Below, in pieces: positions 37,224-45,922 of a DNA stretch of 64,000 bases. The notes under the pieces were generated by a model, which saw only the letters and a list, made by a program, of their open reading frames with translations, did no database searches and was not told where the DNA came from. Source of the DNA: JACKII01 sp041687435 (GTDB lineage: Bacteria > Pseudomonadota > Alphaproteobacteria > Bin95); contig JAWLBX010000018.1 in NCBI GenBank assembly GCA_041687435.1, positions 5,223 to 69,222 of the forward strand, in the 5' to 3' direction. The number at the start of each line of letters is the position of its first letter. Position 1 is the first letter of the stretch. A program made the translations under genes and the position numbers.

Positions 37224-38807
37224 TCAATCCTTGGTTTTTTGGAACTGGATATCTGGAAACTGTTCCGCGGTATGGTTCAAATGCCAAGCATTCCGGGCGA
37301 GGAACACGGCAGAGCCATCATGATCTTCGGCAAATGCTGCGCGGTTTTTGTCTTGGAAGGCCTTCAATTCCCGCTCGCTTTTCGCCACCACCCAACGGGC
37401 GGTATAGAGCCCGGCGGATTCGAAGCGCACCGGGATGCCGTATTCGGTTTTGATCCGGTCGGCCAGCACGTCGAACTGCAACGCGCCGACCACGCCAACG
37501 ATCCAGTACGGGTCCATGTTCGGGCGGAAAACTCTGGCAACGCCTTCCTCCGCCAGTTCGAACAGGGCCTTGCCCAGATGCTTGGCCCGCATCGGGTCGG
37601 TCGCCATGGCGCGTTGCAGGTATTCCGGCGCAAAACTTGGAATGCCAGTAAAGTGCAAATCCTCGCCCTCGGTCAAGGCGTCGCCGATGCGCAGATTGCC
37701 GTGGTTTGGAATGCCAAGGATATCGCCAGGAAACGCCTCGTCCGCCACTTCCCGGTCTCGTGCCAGGAACATCAGCGGGGCGGAAATCGCCATCTGCTTG
37801 CCGCTGCGCACGTGCTTCAGCTTCATGCCGCGCTTGAACTGGCCGGAACATAATCGGACGAAGGCGATGCGGTCGCGGTGCTTCGGGTCCATGTTTGCCT
37901 GGATCTTGAAAACGAAGGCGCTGACCTTGTCCTCGTCCGGCCGCACCGCACGCTCTGCAGCCGGCTGGGTACGCGGCGGCGGAGCGAGAGCACCCAACCC
38001 CTCCTGCAATTCGTGCACACCGAAACTGTTGATCGCGCTGCCAAAATAGACCGGCGTCATGTGGCCTTCGCGAAACATTTCCATGTCGAAGGCAGGGCAA
38101 AGCTCCCGCGCCATCTCAACTTCTTCGCGCAGCTTGGCAACCTTGTCGGCGGGCAGCACCTCATCCAGCTTGGGGTCGTCGATGCCTTCGCATCGCACGC
38201 CTGGGTCCGGCAGTCCATCGCGGGAACGGGAGACCAGATGCAGACTGTCGCGCAGCAAGTCATAACAGCCCAGGAAATCCCGCCCCATGCCGATCGGCCA
38301 ACTGGCCGGCGTCACGTCCAGCGCCAGGGTCTGTTCGATCTGATCGATCAGCTCGAACGGCTCCAGCGATTCGCGGTCGAACTTATTGATAAAGGTGATG
38401 ATCGGAATGTCGCGCAGGCGGCAAACCTCAAACAGTTTCAGCGTCTGCGGCTCGATGCCCTTGGCGCCATCCAGCACCATGACCGCGGAATCGACTGCGG
38501 TCAGCGTGCGGTAGGTATCCTCCGAAAAGTCCTCGTGGCCCGGGGTATCCAGGAGGTTGAAGGTGCAGCCATCATGCTCGTAAGTCATGACCGAGGACGC
38601 AACGGAGATGCCGCGCTCCCGCTCCACCTTCATCCAGTCGGACCGGGCGCGGCGCTGCTCACCGCGCGCCTTGACGGCACCGGCGGCCTGAATAGCGCCG
38701 CCGAACAGCAACAATTTTTCGGTAAGGGTCGTTTTGCCGGCGTCCGGGTGCGCAATGATCGCAAACGTGCGCCGGCGCGCAACCTCATCCGCTAACACGG
38801 CGGTCAT
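37224..38807 (-). CDS. prfC: Peptide chain release factor 3
   Basis: A 527-residue translational GTPase of the RF3 type. G1 is AHPDAGKTTLTEK (about residues 19-31), the switch region ERERGISVASSVMTY, G3 DTPGHEDFSEDT and G4 NKFDRES. EF-G-like domain II follows, then the RF3-specific C-terminal domain (PSFAPEYLQRAMATDPMRAKHLGKAL). RF3 recycles RF1 and RF2 from the ribosome after termination. It appears monocistronic, with open intergenic regions on both sides. Confidence 0.96.
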   Translation of the reverse strand: MTAVLADEVARRRTFAIIAHPDAGKTTLTEKLLLFGGAIQAAGAVKARGEQRRARSDWMKVERERGISVASSVMTYEHDGCTFNLLDTPGHEDFSEDTYRTLTAVDSAVMVLDGAKGIEPQTLKLFEVCRLRDIPIITFINKFDRESLEPFELIDQIEQTLALDVTPASWPIGMGRDFLGCYDLLRDSLHLVSRSRDGLPDPGVRCEGIDDPKLDEVLPADKVAKLREEVEMARELCPAFDMEMFREGHMTPVYFGSAINSFGVHELQEGLGALAPPPRTQPAAERAVRPDEDKVSAFVFKIQANMDPKHRDRIAFVRLCSGQFKRGMKLKHVRSGKQMAISAPLMFLARDREVADEAFPGDILGIPNHGNLRIGDALTEGEDLHFTGIPSFAPEYLQRAMATDPMRAKHLGKALFELAEEGVARVFRPNMDPYWIVGVVGALQFDVLADRIKTEYGIPVRFESAGLYTARWVVAKSERELKAFQDKNRAAFAEDHDGSAVFLARNAWHLNHTAEQFPDIQFQKTKD

Positions 38808-38886
38808 GGGGAAATCCTAGGGGGAATTGCGGTGATGTGTTGGCGCACATATGTCGCCAAAAGCCCCTCAAAACAAGAGCAGCGTT

Positions 38887-38917
38887 CCCAGGAAGCCCAC
38901 AAAGCAGGCTTCCTGGG
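38887..38917 (-). terminator. Strong stem-loop, probable terminator of the LLM monooxygenase gene
   Basis: An 11-bp perfect inverted repeat (CCCAGGAAGCC and GGCTTCCTGGG) around a 9-base loop lies 94 bp downstream of the leftward gene ending at 39011. On that strand it is followed by a moderately U-rich stretch (CTTGTTTTG). It may instead be a processing hairpin. Confidence 0.55.
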
Positions 38918-39010
38918 CCGGCATTACCGTTCGAATACCGTCACCGCCCGTGTGTTCGTGAAAGCAGACAATCCCTACTCGCACCTGCGGCACGGCCGGG
39001 AAACAGCGTT

Positions 39011-40207
39011 TTATTCCGCCGCTTTGTTTTTTTGCCCACGCGGGTTGGTCCATTCCTTGCCGGTCTGGGTCTCGTAACTCTTGATCGCGTTCTCAACGCT
39101 CTTCGCCGCCGCATTGACAAATTTCTCGCGGTTGTCGGTTGAGTAGTCGTAGGAGAACTGGCGCAGGAAGTTGCTGGAGCGGAAGTGCGGCATCACATAA
39201 CGCGCGATCAGTTCGTAGGAGCGCTTGGTCTGCTCCCAATCGGCCCAGTTGTGCGCCAACTGCATTAAGGCGCCAAAGCCGCCGGTGCCCTTCATCAGAT
39301 GTTCGACGAACTCGATGGCATCGTCCGGCGTGCCGATCATCGCAGATTTGGTCTCAATGAGGTATTCCACCGGATCGTCGATGCCCGGCGGAATAATCGG
39401 GAAGGTCGCGACGTCGGAGAAATACTTGGTCCATTTCGCCATGCCGAACGCCACATTGTCCCGCGCCTTCTGGCGGGTTTCGGCAACATGCATGAGGGTG
39501 ACCATGCGCCAGTTGTCGCGGCTGACGGTTTGGTCGTTCTCGCGCGCAGTTTCCTCGCATGTCTGCCAATTACGGGAATGCGCTTCGAGCGCGGCATCGG
39601 ACGTGCCGCCGATGGAGAGCATGCCCACACCGTGTCGCCCCGCTGCCAGCGCCCCAGTCGGCGAGCGGCTGGAAGCAACCGCCGTCTCCGGCCCACCTTC
39701 GGAATACATCGGCAGTTGCAGGCGTGCATCCTGAAGCTTGAACCAGTCGGTTTCGGCGTTAACCAGTTCACCGCGCAGCAGCGGCATGATCACGTCGATC
39801 GACTCATGCATCATTCGGCGCTGCTGTTCGGGATCGACGCCCATGCGGTAGGCATCGCCCGCCAGCGCGCCCGGGCCAAAGCCGAACATGAACCGACCGC
39901 GCAGCATGTGGTCCAGCTGGGCGACCCGGTTCGCGACCATGAACGGGTTGTGGTAGGGCAAGGAGATCACGCCCGAGCCCAGCCGGATGTGACGCGTGCG
40001 CTCTGCCGCAACGGCACAGAAAATTTCCGGGCTGGAAATGATCTCGAAGCCGCCGGAATGATGCTCGCCGATCCACGCCTCGTCATAATCGAGCCGGTCG
40101 AGGTGGCAGACCAACTCCATGTCCCGTTCGATGCAGAGGGTAGGATTCTCGTGCATGGTGTGGAACGGGGCCAGGAAGATGCCGAAGCGCATATGGTTGA
40201 CCGACAT
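39011..40207 (-). CDS. LLM-class flavin-dependent monooxygenase
   Basis: A 398-residue bacterial-luciferase-like TIM barrel: MRFGIFLAPFHTMHENPTL, DYDEAWIGEHHSGGFEIISSPE, RLGSGVISLPYHNPFMVANRVAQLDHMLRGRF and FGFGPGALAGDAYRMG. Such enzymes use reduced FMN and O2 to oxidise diverse substrates, including alkanes, nitriloacetate and sulfonates. The start at 40207 (MSVNHMRFG) has an AAAGGA-type site upstream. It is divergent from the GatC-like/amidase pair across a 157-bp gap. The substrate cannot be read. Confidence 0.88.
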   Translation of the reverse strand: MSVNHMRFGIFLAPFHTMHENPTLCIERDMELVCHLDRLDYDEAWIGEHHSGGFEIISSPEIFCAVAAERTRHIRLGSGVISLPYHNPFMVANRVAQLDHMLRGRFMFGFGPGALAGDAYRMGVDPEQQRRMMHESIDVIMPLLRGELVNAETDWFKLQDARLQLPMYSEGGPETAVASSRSPTGALAAGRHGVGMLSIGGTSDAALEAHSRNWQTCEETARENDQTVSRDNWRMVTLMHVAETRQKARDNVAFGMAKWTKYFSDVATFPIIPPGIDDPVEYLIETKSAMIGTPDDAIEFVEHLMKGTGGFGALMQLAHNWADWEQTKRSYELIARYVMPHFRSSNFLRQFSYDYSTDNREKFVNAAAKSVENAIKSYETQTGKEWTNPRGQKNKAAE

Positions 40208-40364
40208 GAGCGAGGGTCCTTTATCCGGTAAGCGAAAAGCCAAGCGGTAGACTAAAGGACTGCGGCCAATCTGATAAGGGGCTTGGCAAAATGCGACTTT
40301 GCGTCCGAGAATGTCGGGCGGAGGAACGCCACTCGCACCACGAAGCAAAGGATTTTAGACCGCC

Positions 40365-40553
40365 ATGAGCGATGATTGGCCAACCTTACTCGCCCGCACC
40401 GGGCTGGAGGCGACCTATGCCCAATTCCCCGACGACGTGCGCGAGGCGTTCGCTTCCGCCCAGAGCCTAGTCCAACGGATGAACGCGGCGCCCGCCTATT
40501 CCGACGAACCCGCCCACGTTTTCCAGGCCGCGCGCGCGGGGGCGAAGCAATGA
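40365..40553 (+). CDS. Small GatC/AtzG-like helical subunit
   Basis: A 62-residue protein, MSDDWPTLLARTGLEATYAQ followed by FASAQSLVQRMNAAPAYSDEPAHVFQAAR. The length, helix-plus-tail pattern and the ATGA overlap with an amidase gene fit the GatC or AtzG (DUF4089) small partners that wrap around GatA/AtzE-type amidases and stabilise them. Direct similarity is weak at this length, so the call rests mainly on context. Confidence 0.65.
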   Translation: MSDDWPTLLARTGLEATYAQFPDDVREAFASAQSLVQRMNAAPAYSDEPAHVFQAARAGAKQ

Positions 40554-41944
40554 GCGACGATCTGCATTACATGAGCGCAGCGGAAGCCGGGCGGAAGATC
40601 GCAGCGAAAGAGCTCTCCTCGACCGAACTCACCGACGCCCTGCTGGACCGCACCGCCGCCATCGACGGCAAGCTGAACGCCTATATCGAGGTGCTGGGGG
40701 ACCAGGCCCGCGCCGCGGCCAAGGCCGCCGACGATGCGGTGGTCAAGGGCGAGGCGAAAGGGCCGCTGCACGGCGTGCCGGTGGGATTGAAGGACATCAT
40801 CGACCTGGCCGGTGTGCGCACCACGGCGCATTCCAAGCTGCTGCTGGACAACATGGCCAAGGCGGATTCGTTCGTGACCGCGAGGCTGAAAGCGGCCGGC
40901 TGCGTCATCACCGGCAAGCTCGCCACGCACGAATTCGCCATTGGCGGCCCGGCCTTCGACCTGCCATTCCCGCCGGCGCGCAACCCGTGGAACCCTGAAC
41001 ACCACCCGGGCGGCTCCTCATCCGGTGCGGGCACCAGTGTCGCCGCGGGAATGCTGCCGATAGCACTTGGCTCCGATACCGGCGGCAGCGTCCGCAACCC
41101 GGCCTCCTGCTGCGGCATTGTCGGCATCAAGCCGACCTATGGCCGGGTCAGCCGCGCCGGCGTGGTGCCGCTCTCGTTCAGCCTGGACAATGTTGGCCCG
41201 CTGACCCGCACGGTCGAGGACAACGCCCTGGCGCTCGCTGCCATCGCCGGCTTCGACCCGAAAGACCCCGCCAGCGTGCCACGGCCGGTCGACGATTATA
41301 CGGCGGACCTCCGCAAGGGCGTAAAAGGGCTCAAGGTCGGGCTGATCCGCCATTTCTATAACGAGGATTTGTATGCCGACGAGGAGATGGCCGGCGGGAT
41401 TGAGAACGCAGCGAGGCTGCTGGAGAACCTGGGCGCGGAGGTGCGGGAGATCCGCCTGCCGCCGCTGGGCGAATATGCGGCCTGCAACCGTGTCGTCATG
41501 CTGGCAGAGGCGTACGCGGTTCACCAGGAATGGCTGAAGACCCGGCCCGGCGACTATGCGGCCATCACCCGCCGGCGGCTGCTGCCCGGCGCCTTCCTGA
41601 CCGCTGCCGATTACGTCAACGCCCTCCGCCAGCGCGAGAAACTCGTGGCAGCATTCTACGAGGCGATGGAGGGCCTGGATGCCGCCGTGACCGTTTCCAG
41701 CATGGAGCCGCCAGCCAACCTGGCGGACATGCAGGAGGTGGAGCGCACCTATGCCCGGCAGGCGCGGGCGCCGTTCAACCTGATCGGCAACCCGGCCATC
41801 GCGATTCCCAGCGGCTTCCACTCAAACGGCCTGCCACTGGCATTGCAGATCGTCGGCCACGCTTTCGACGAGGCCATGTGTTTCCGTGTCGCCTGGGCGC
41901 TGGAGCAGGAGTTGAGCCTGGGCTCGCGCCGGCCGCCCGTGTAA
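40550..41944 (+). CDS. Amidase-signature family hydrolase (GatA/AtzE-like)
   Basis: A 464-residue amidase. The Ser-cisSer-Lys catalytic triad is visible: Lys in GVPVGLKDIIDLAG, the cis-Ser region HHPGGSSSGAGTSVAAG and the nucleophile region GSDTGGSVRNPASCCGIVGIKPTYG. The length and the short coupled upstream subunit suggest a GatA-derived hydrolase such as those acting on biuret-like, ureido or other amide substrates, not tRNA-dependent amidation; no gatB is adjacent. The ATG overlaps the small-subunit stop. Confidence 0.9.
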   Translation: MSDDLHYMSAAEAGRKIAAKELSSTELTDALLDRTAAIDGKLNAYIEVLGDQARAAAKAADDAVVKGEAKGPLHGVPVGLKDIIDLAGVRTTAHSKLLLDNMAKADSFVTARLKAAGCVITGKLATHEFAIGGPAFDLPFPPARNPWNPEHHPGGSSSGAGTSVAAGMLPIALGSDTGGSVRNPASCCGIVGIKPTYGRVSRAGVVPLSFSLDNVGPLTRTVEDNALALAAIAGFDPKDPASVPRPVDDYTADLRKGVKGLKVGLIRHFYNEDLYADEEMAGGIENAARLLENLGAEVREIRLPPLGEYAACNRVVMLAEAYAVHQEWLKTRPGDYAAITRRRLLPGAFLTAADYVNALRQREKLVAAFYEAMEGLDAAVTVSSMEPPANLADMQEVERTYARQARAPFNLIGNPAIAIPSGFHSNGLPLALQIVGHAFDEAMCFRVAWALEQELSLGSRRPPV

Positions 41945-41955
41945 CCCCCAGCCCA

Positions 41956-41982
41956 ACTCCCCCGGGTCACTCCCGGGGGAGT
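41956..41982. terminator. GC-rich hairpin between convergent genes
   Basis: CTCCCCCGGG, loop TCACT, CCCGGGGGAG: ten perfect pairs extended by one A-T pair. It sits between the amidase stop (41944) and the convergent proC stop (42024), so it probably ends transcription from both sides. No long T-run is present. Confidence 0.6.
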
Positions 41983-42023
41983 CAAAAACGATCGCCGCCG
42001 CACAATTTACCGAAATTACCGCG

Positions 42024-42824
42024 TCAGGCCAGTTCGCGCGAGCGCTTCGTTGCGGCGGCGATGGCCCGTGCGAACAGGGGCCGGATGCCATCCGCCGCAT
42101 CCAGCACGGCCACCGCTTCCGCGGTGGTGCCGCCAGGGGACATAACGTTTTTGCGCAGGGTCTCCGGCGCTTCCGGCGATTGGTGCGAGAGTTCGCCGGA
42201 GCCCTCCACTGTCGCCCGCGCAATGGCGTTCGAGAGGTCACGCGGCAGGCCGGCGGCAACACCCGCATCGGCCAGCGCCTCGATCAGCAGGAACACATAG
42301 GCCGGGCCACCGCCGGAAACGGCCGTAACGGCATCCAGAAGCCCCTCGTCCTCGACCCATTCGACACTACCCACCGCCTCCAACAGATGTTGGCAGAGCG
42401 TGCGTTGGTCGGCGGAGACTTGCCCATTTGCCACCAGCACGGTCACGCCGCGGCCGACGGCAGCCGGTGTGTTCGGCATGGCGCGGACAATGGCGGCTTG
42501 CTTGCCCCAATAGTTTTCGAATGAGGCAATGGTCTTGCCGGCGGCAATCGACAGAAACACCGTTTCCGGCCGCACAAAACGCTGGTAGGTCGGCGCGACC
42601 TTGTCCATTTCCTGCGGCTTGACGGCAACGACGACGGCATCCGGCTGAAAATCAGCAGGCAGGTCCGCGCCGTCCATATAGAGCGTGACGGCCGCGTCGG
42701 TTGCCACTGGCGCTTTCGGCTCGACCACCGCGGCGCTGAAACCGGGCCAGGCACGCCAGCCGGCCAGCATCGCGCCGCCCATCTTACCGCACCCGATCAG
42801 CAATACTGTCACGCCCTTGGACAT
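42024..42824 (-). CDS. proC: Pyrroline-5-carboxylate reductase
   Basis: A 266-residue NAD(P)H enzyme for the last step of proline synthesis. The N-terminal Rossmann motif is VLLIGCGKMGGAMLAGW. Further motifs are VVAVKPQEMDKVA, IVRAMPNTPAAVGRGVT and the signature DAVTAVSGGGPAYVFLLIEALADAGVAAGL. The start at 42824 (MSKGVTVLLIG) follows TAAGGAAACC. It is 77 bases downstream of coq7 on the same strand. Confidence 0.95.
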   Translation of the reverse strand: MSKGVTVLLIGCGKMGGAMLAGWRAWPGFSAAVVEPKAPVATDAAVTLYMDGADLPADFQPDAVVVAVKPQEMDKVAPTYQRFVRPETVFLSIAAGKTIASFENYWGKQAAIVRAMPNTPAAVGRGVTVLVANGQVSADQRTLCQHLLEAVGSVEWVEDEGLLDAVTAVSGGGPAYVFLLIEALADAGVAAGLPRDLSNAIARATVEGSGELSHQSPEAPETLRKNVMSPGGTTAEAVAVLDAADGIRPLFARAIAAATKRSRELA

Positions 42825-42901
42825 GGCTTGGGTTTCCTTACTCGATTGAACCGGCATTTCGGCTCGTAAACTGGCGGCGGGCCGATGCTTACGTCAAGCG
42901 C

Positions 42902-43468
42902 CTAAAACCGCTCCGCAAGCCAGATCGCAGACCGGGTGCCGCTCTTGATCAGCGCCGAGAGCAACGGATAGGCCGGCGCGCCCTCCGCATCGTGCGCAAG
43001 GCCGGTGTCACGGTGCTCCAACTCGTCGTCACGGAATTTGGACAAAGTTTCGACAAGCAGCCTATCGCCTTCGTCCTCGTCCAGGTCCTGGAGACGTTGG
43101 ACCTGAGCAGCGTAGTGTTCGCCGATCACCTCCTCCACCGCCACTGTGCAAGCCATGGCGGCCCGCTCCCCCAACATAGCGGTCGCGGCTCCCAGAGCGA
43201 ACCCAGCCAGGTTCCAGACCGGCGAAAGCACGGTCGGGCGAATGCCGTGCTCCACCAGCAGCTTGTCGAACGCCGCTTTGTGCTCTTCCTCCTGCGCAGC
43301 CATCTGGCGGATCGTGCGGCCGACCGGCCGGTGCCCCAGCACGGCCAACTGGCCTTCATATATACGGGTGGCGCCATATTCGCCCGCATGATCAACCCGA
43401 AGCATGCGGGCCAGTTCCTGCGCGCGGGAGAGATCGCCAGGAAGACGACGTTTGCCAGAGACAGACAT
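42902..43468 (-). CDS. coq7: 5-demethoxyubiquinone hydroxylase (Coq7-type di-iron oxygenase)
   Basis: A 188-residue di-iron carboxylate protein with the Coq7 motifs MLRVDHAGEYGATRIYEGQLAVL, QEEEHKAAFDKLL, AVEEVIGEHYAAQ and DDELEHRDTGLAHDAEGAPAYPLL. These provide the Glu and His iron ligands in two ExxH pairs. It hydroxylates demethoxyubiquinone in aerobic ubiquinone synthesis, using O2. The ATG overlaps the dsbB stop by one base, so it is translationally coupled. Confidence 0.94.
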   Translation of the reverse strand: MSVSGKRRLPGDLSRAQELARMLRVDHAGEYGATRIYEGQLAVLGHRPVGRTIRQMAAQEEEHKAAFDKLLVEHGIRPTVLSPVWNLAGFALGAATAMLGERAAMACTVAVEEVIGEHYAAQVQRLQDLDEDEGDRLLVETLSKFRDDELEHRDTGLAHDAEGAPAYPLLSALIKSGTRSAIWLAERF

Positions 43469-43950
43469 CAGCGGGGCCTCCTGCGGCTGTGGATCAGGCT
43501 GAGTACCAACACTACGGCCAGCCCGGCAGAAAGGATCATATTGTAACCGGCCATGGAAATACCGAGCAGCGACCAGGCGACCTCGTCGCAACGGGTCACT
43601 TCGGTCGCCAAAAGCTGGCGTTTCAAGTCTGCCACCGACTGCGCCGCGCCAGTCTGGCCACCGCATTCGGCGGTACCAGCCCACCAGTGCTGCTCGACGC
43701 CAACATGGTAGGCAGCGATACCCGCCCCGGCCAGCAGTACCAATACACTCAGCCCCATGATGGCGCGGTTGCCGCCGAGAAAGACCGCGGCCGCTCCCAG
43801 CATAGCAACCGCCACCCAAGGCCAACGCTGGTAGACGCACAGAACGCAGGGGTCGAGTCCACCGATGTGCTGGAAGCCAAACGCGGCCAGCAGCATCGCC
43901 ACACCGGCAGCCGCTGTCAGTAGGGAGATCAGGCGCAGGTCAGAGAGCAT
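43468..43950 (-). CDS. dsbB: Disulfide bond formation protein DsbB
   Basis: A 160-residue inner-membrane protein with four helices. The first redox pair is Cys35-Cys38 (DPCVLCVYQRW) and the second is Cys96 with Cys121 (TAECGGQ and VTRCDEV) in the periplasmic loop. DsbB reoxidises DsbA and passes electrons to ubiquinone. Its coupling to coq7 is therefore functionally sensible: a quinone-dependent enzyme beside a quinone biosynthetic gene. It overlaps the yqaA-like gene upstream by 11 bases. Confidence 0.93.
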   Translation of the reverse strand: MLSDLRLISLLTAAAGVAMLLAAFGFQHIGGLDPCVLCVYQRWPWVAVAMLGAAAVFLGGNRAIMGLSVLVLLAGAGIAAYHVGVEQHWWAGTAECGGQTGAAQSVADLKRQLLATEVTRCDEVAWSLLGISMAGYNMILSAGLAVVLVLSLIHSRRRPR

Positions 43951-44521
43951 ATTTCAGAACCACAAAGCCGCCGACGAGTAGAACACAGAACACAATCGTC
44001 AGCAGCCCCAAATAGCGCTCGATGAACGTGCGGATCGGCACGCCAAAGCGCCAAAGCAACAGGCCGACGATCATGAACCGCCCGCCACGCGCCAGCACGG
44101 ACGCCACCATGAACGCCATCAGGTCGAGCCCAAACGCGCCGCTGGCAATGGTGATGACCTTGTAGGGAAAGGGTGTCAGGCCAGCGATAAACACGATCAG
44201 GGCGCCATGCTCGTTGTAGCCGGCGCGAAAGTCCTCGAACTTATCCATCGCACCGTAGAATTCGAGGATCGGCGCACCCACAAGCTCCCAAAGCCCCCAG
44301 CCGATGCCATAGCCGGCAAGACCACCGGCGACCGAGGCGATGGTGGCGATAAAGACATAATGAAAAGCCCGGTCGCGCGCGGCCAGGATCATCGGGATCA
44401 GCAGCACATCCGGCGGGATGGGAAATATCGAACTTTCCGCAAAAGCCACAGCCACCAACGCCCATGTGGCATAGGGGGTCGCGGCGAGCGCCATGGTCTG
44501 ATCGTAAAGGCGGCGGAGCAA
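43940..44521 (-). CDS. DedA/YqaA-family membrane protein
   Basis: A 193-residue multi-helix protein of the SNARE-associated/DedA family: MLRRLYDQTMALAATPYATW, then AFAESSIFPIPPDVLLIPMILA, YGIGWGLWELVG and the conserved FIAGLTPFPYKVITIASGAFGLDLMAFMVASVLARGGRF. DedA proteins are implicated in membrane lipid translocation. The start is a TTG at 44521 because the family N-terminus is typically MLRRLYDW-like; an ATG at 44494 is the alternative. It leads a three-gene overlapping operon yqaA-like, dsbB, coq7. Confidence 0.9.
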   Translation of the reverse strand: MLRRLYDQTMALAATPYATWALVAVAFAESSIFPIPPDVLLIPMILAARDRAFHYVFIATIASVAGGLAGYGIGWGLWELVGAPILEFYGAMDKFEDFRAGYNEHGALIVFIAGLTPFPYKVITIASGAFGLDLMAFMVASVLARGGRFMIVGLLLWRFGVPIRTFIERYLGLLTIVFCVLLVGGFVVLKYAL

Positions 44522-44653
44522 TCGAGAATGCCTTCGGCGGCGGTAGCGGGGAACGCCTGTTCTCGCCCCTGGTGCCCCCGCGGCACAAGAGCCCCTGGAG
44601 CCGCAGGCGGTTGCAAACTTTGGCGAACCCGTTAAATCTACGCTCGATTACGT

Positions 44654-44738
44654 GCCCGGATGGCGGAATGGTAGACGCGCCAGACTCAAAATCTGGTTCC
44701 CTCTGGGAGTGCGAGTTCGAGTCTCGCTCCGGGTACCA
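44654..44738 (+). tRNA. tRNA-Leu (anticodon CAA)
   Basis: An 85-base class II tRNA. The acceptor GCCCGGA pairs with TCCGGGT, with discriminator A and encoded CCA. The anticodon stem CCAGA/TCTGG holds the loop CTCAAAA with CAA at the centre. A long variable arm (TTCCCTCTGGGAG) and the T-arm GCGAG-TTCGAGT-CTCGC follow. It reads UUG codons. Confidence 0.97.
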
Positions 44739-45127
44739 TCTATTTTCCAATAATTCCCGCGTTTCAGACACCCGCGCCCGTGCAAAACGGCAGGCGCCAG
44801 ATTGGTCGCCTTTGCCGTTTTCGCCTGTCTGCTACTGCCGATTCCACTCTGCCGCCCACCGGCGTCTGCCCCAGCGCGTTTTCTTGCCGTCATTGACAAA
44901 GAACAATGCAATCCCGACATCTGGTGGGGATTTGACCACGTTTGGTGGGGGTTTGACGACGTTTTCGGAACTGATACCGCGCCCGCCCTCGAAATAGCTC
45001 CGACAAACATTCAGCCTGTTGTCACGACCCCCAAACTGATCAGCTCGATCACGCGGGAATGACGTCACACAGTTGCCTCGATGCTACGGCTTAATGACTG
45101 TTAATAGATGTCACTTGGGAGAATGAA
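44739..45127. other. 389-bp intergenic region without a supported gene
   Basis: The space between tRNA-Leu and the glycine-zipper gene has short open frames on both strands, but none has convincing protein character or a ribosome-binding site. It holds the 21-bp tandem repeat at 44921-44962. A GGGAG-containing site for the 45128 gene is at its right end. Confidence 0.6.
44921..44962. repeat. Imperfect 21-bp tandem repeat
   Basis: Two adjacent 21-base units, each (C/T)TGGTGGGG(A/G)TTTGAC(C/G)ACGT. Three or so differences between units suggest an old duplication or a pair of protein-binding sites, perhaps from a mobile-element remnant. Confidence 0.6.
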
Positions 45128-45922
45128 ATGACCAAAAGCAACGCCATGGTGATCGCCCTGATCGCATCTCTGGCCGCACCGGCAGCCTACGCCCAACAAG
45201 ACAATCAGCTCGGAATTTCGAACAAAAATATTGGTCGGGTCCTGGGAGGTGTTGGCGGTGCGCTCATCGGATCGCAGTTTGGCAAGGGCAGCGGCCAGTT
45301 GGTTGCAGTCGCGGCAGGTGCAATCGGCGGAATGTTTCTCGGCGGCGAGGTCGCGGATTATCTTACGCCATCCGATCAGCAAGGAATTGCGCAAACATCC
45401 GAGCGCGCCCTGAATACCGGACAGGCGCAGACTTGGAAGAATCCTGACACCGGCGTGACCACGACCGCCGAAGTACAGCAGACCACTTATCGACCGGCAC
45501 CAATCCGCTCCGAAAGCGATACCAGCCACGACCTCGTCTGGCAGGTGCCAACCATGCAGTTGATCGGCGCCGACTTCAAAGCAAATACCACCAGCAATAT
45601 CAGGGGTGGACCCGGAACCAATTATGCCGTCATGGATCAACTCACAGCGGGTGAGCATATCCGCGTGGTCGGGAAAATCATCGATGGCAATTGGTACATG
45701 ATCTCTCGAAACGGCATCGGGCGCGGCTTCGTCCACGCCACTTTGCTTGACCGCGTTGAGAGCAGGAGCGCCGCTATCACCCGTGCTTCCTCCAAGTCCA
45801 TCGACCCGAATGTCAGAGAATGCTCCGTCCTCACCCAGCGCGTAGAGACGCCTGACGGGAAAACCGAGACGAAGATGGCCCGCGCATGCAAGCGTCAGGA
45901 CGGAAGTTGGGAGATTGTGTGA
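45128..45922 (+). CDS. Exported glycine-zipper and bacterial SH3 domain protein
   Basis: A 264-residue protein with a signal peptide (IALIASLAAPAAYA) and no lipobox cysteine. A glycine-zipper segment (about 37-77: VLGGVGGALIGSQFG and AAGAIGGMFLGGEVADYL) resembles the 17-kDa surface antigen family. An SH3b domain follows at about 145-205 (NIRGGPGTNYAVMDQL, HIRVVGKIIDGNWYMIS, GRGFVHATLL). The tail CSVLTQRVETPDGKTETKMARACKR resembles the 17-kDa antigen C-terminus. It likely resides in the envelope, perhaps contacting peptidoglycan. The stop overlaps the next start (TGATG). Confidence 0.85.
   Translation: MTKSNAMVIALIASLAAPAAYAQQDNQLGISNKNIGRVLGGVGGALIGSQFGKGSGQLVAVAAGAIGGMFLGGEVADYLTPSDQQGIAQTSERALNTGQAQTWKNPDTGVTTTAEVQQTTYRPAPIRSESDTSHDLVWQVPTMQLIGADFKANTTSNIRGGPGTNYAVMDQLTAGEHIRVVGKIIDGNWYMISRNGIGRGFVHATLLDRVESRSAAITRASSKSIDPNVRECSVLTQRVETPDGKTETKMARACKRQDGSWEIV

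Noticed and set aside
40376..41944. Longer amidase start at 40376
   Set aside because: It would read through the small GatC/AtzG-like gene in another frame; the ATG at 40550 with the ATGA overlap is the natural start.
44464..44997. Open frame covering tRNA-Leu
   Set aside because: It spans an unambiguous tRNA gene, and its sequence shows no protein features.
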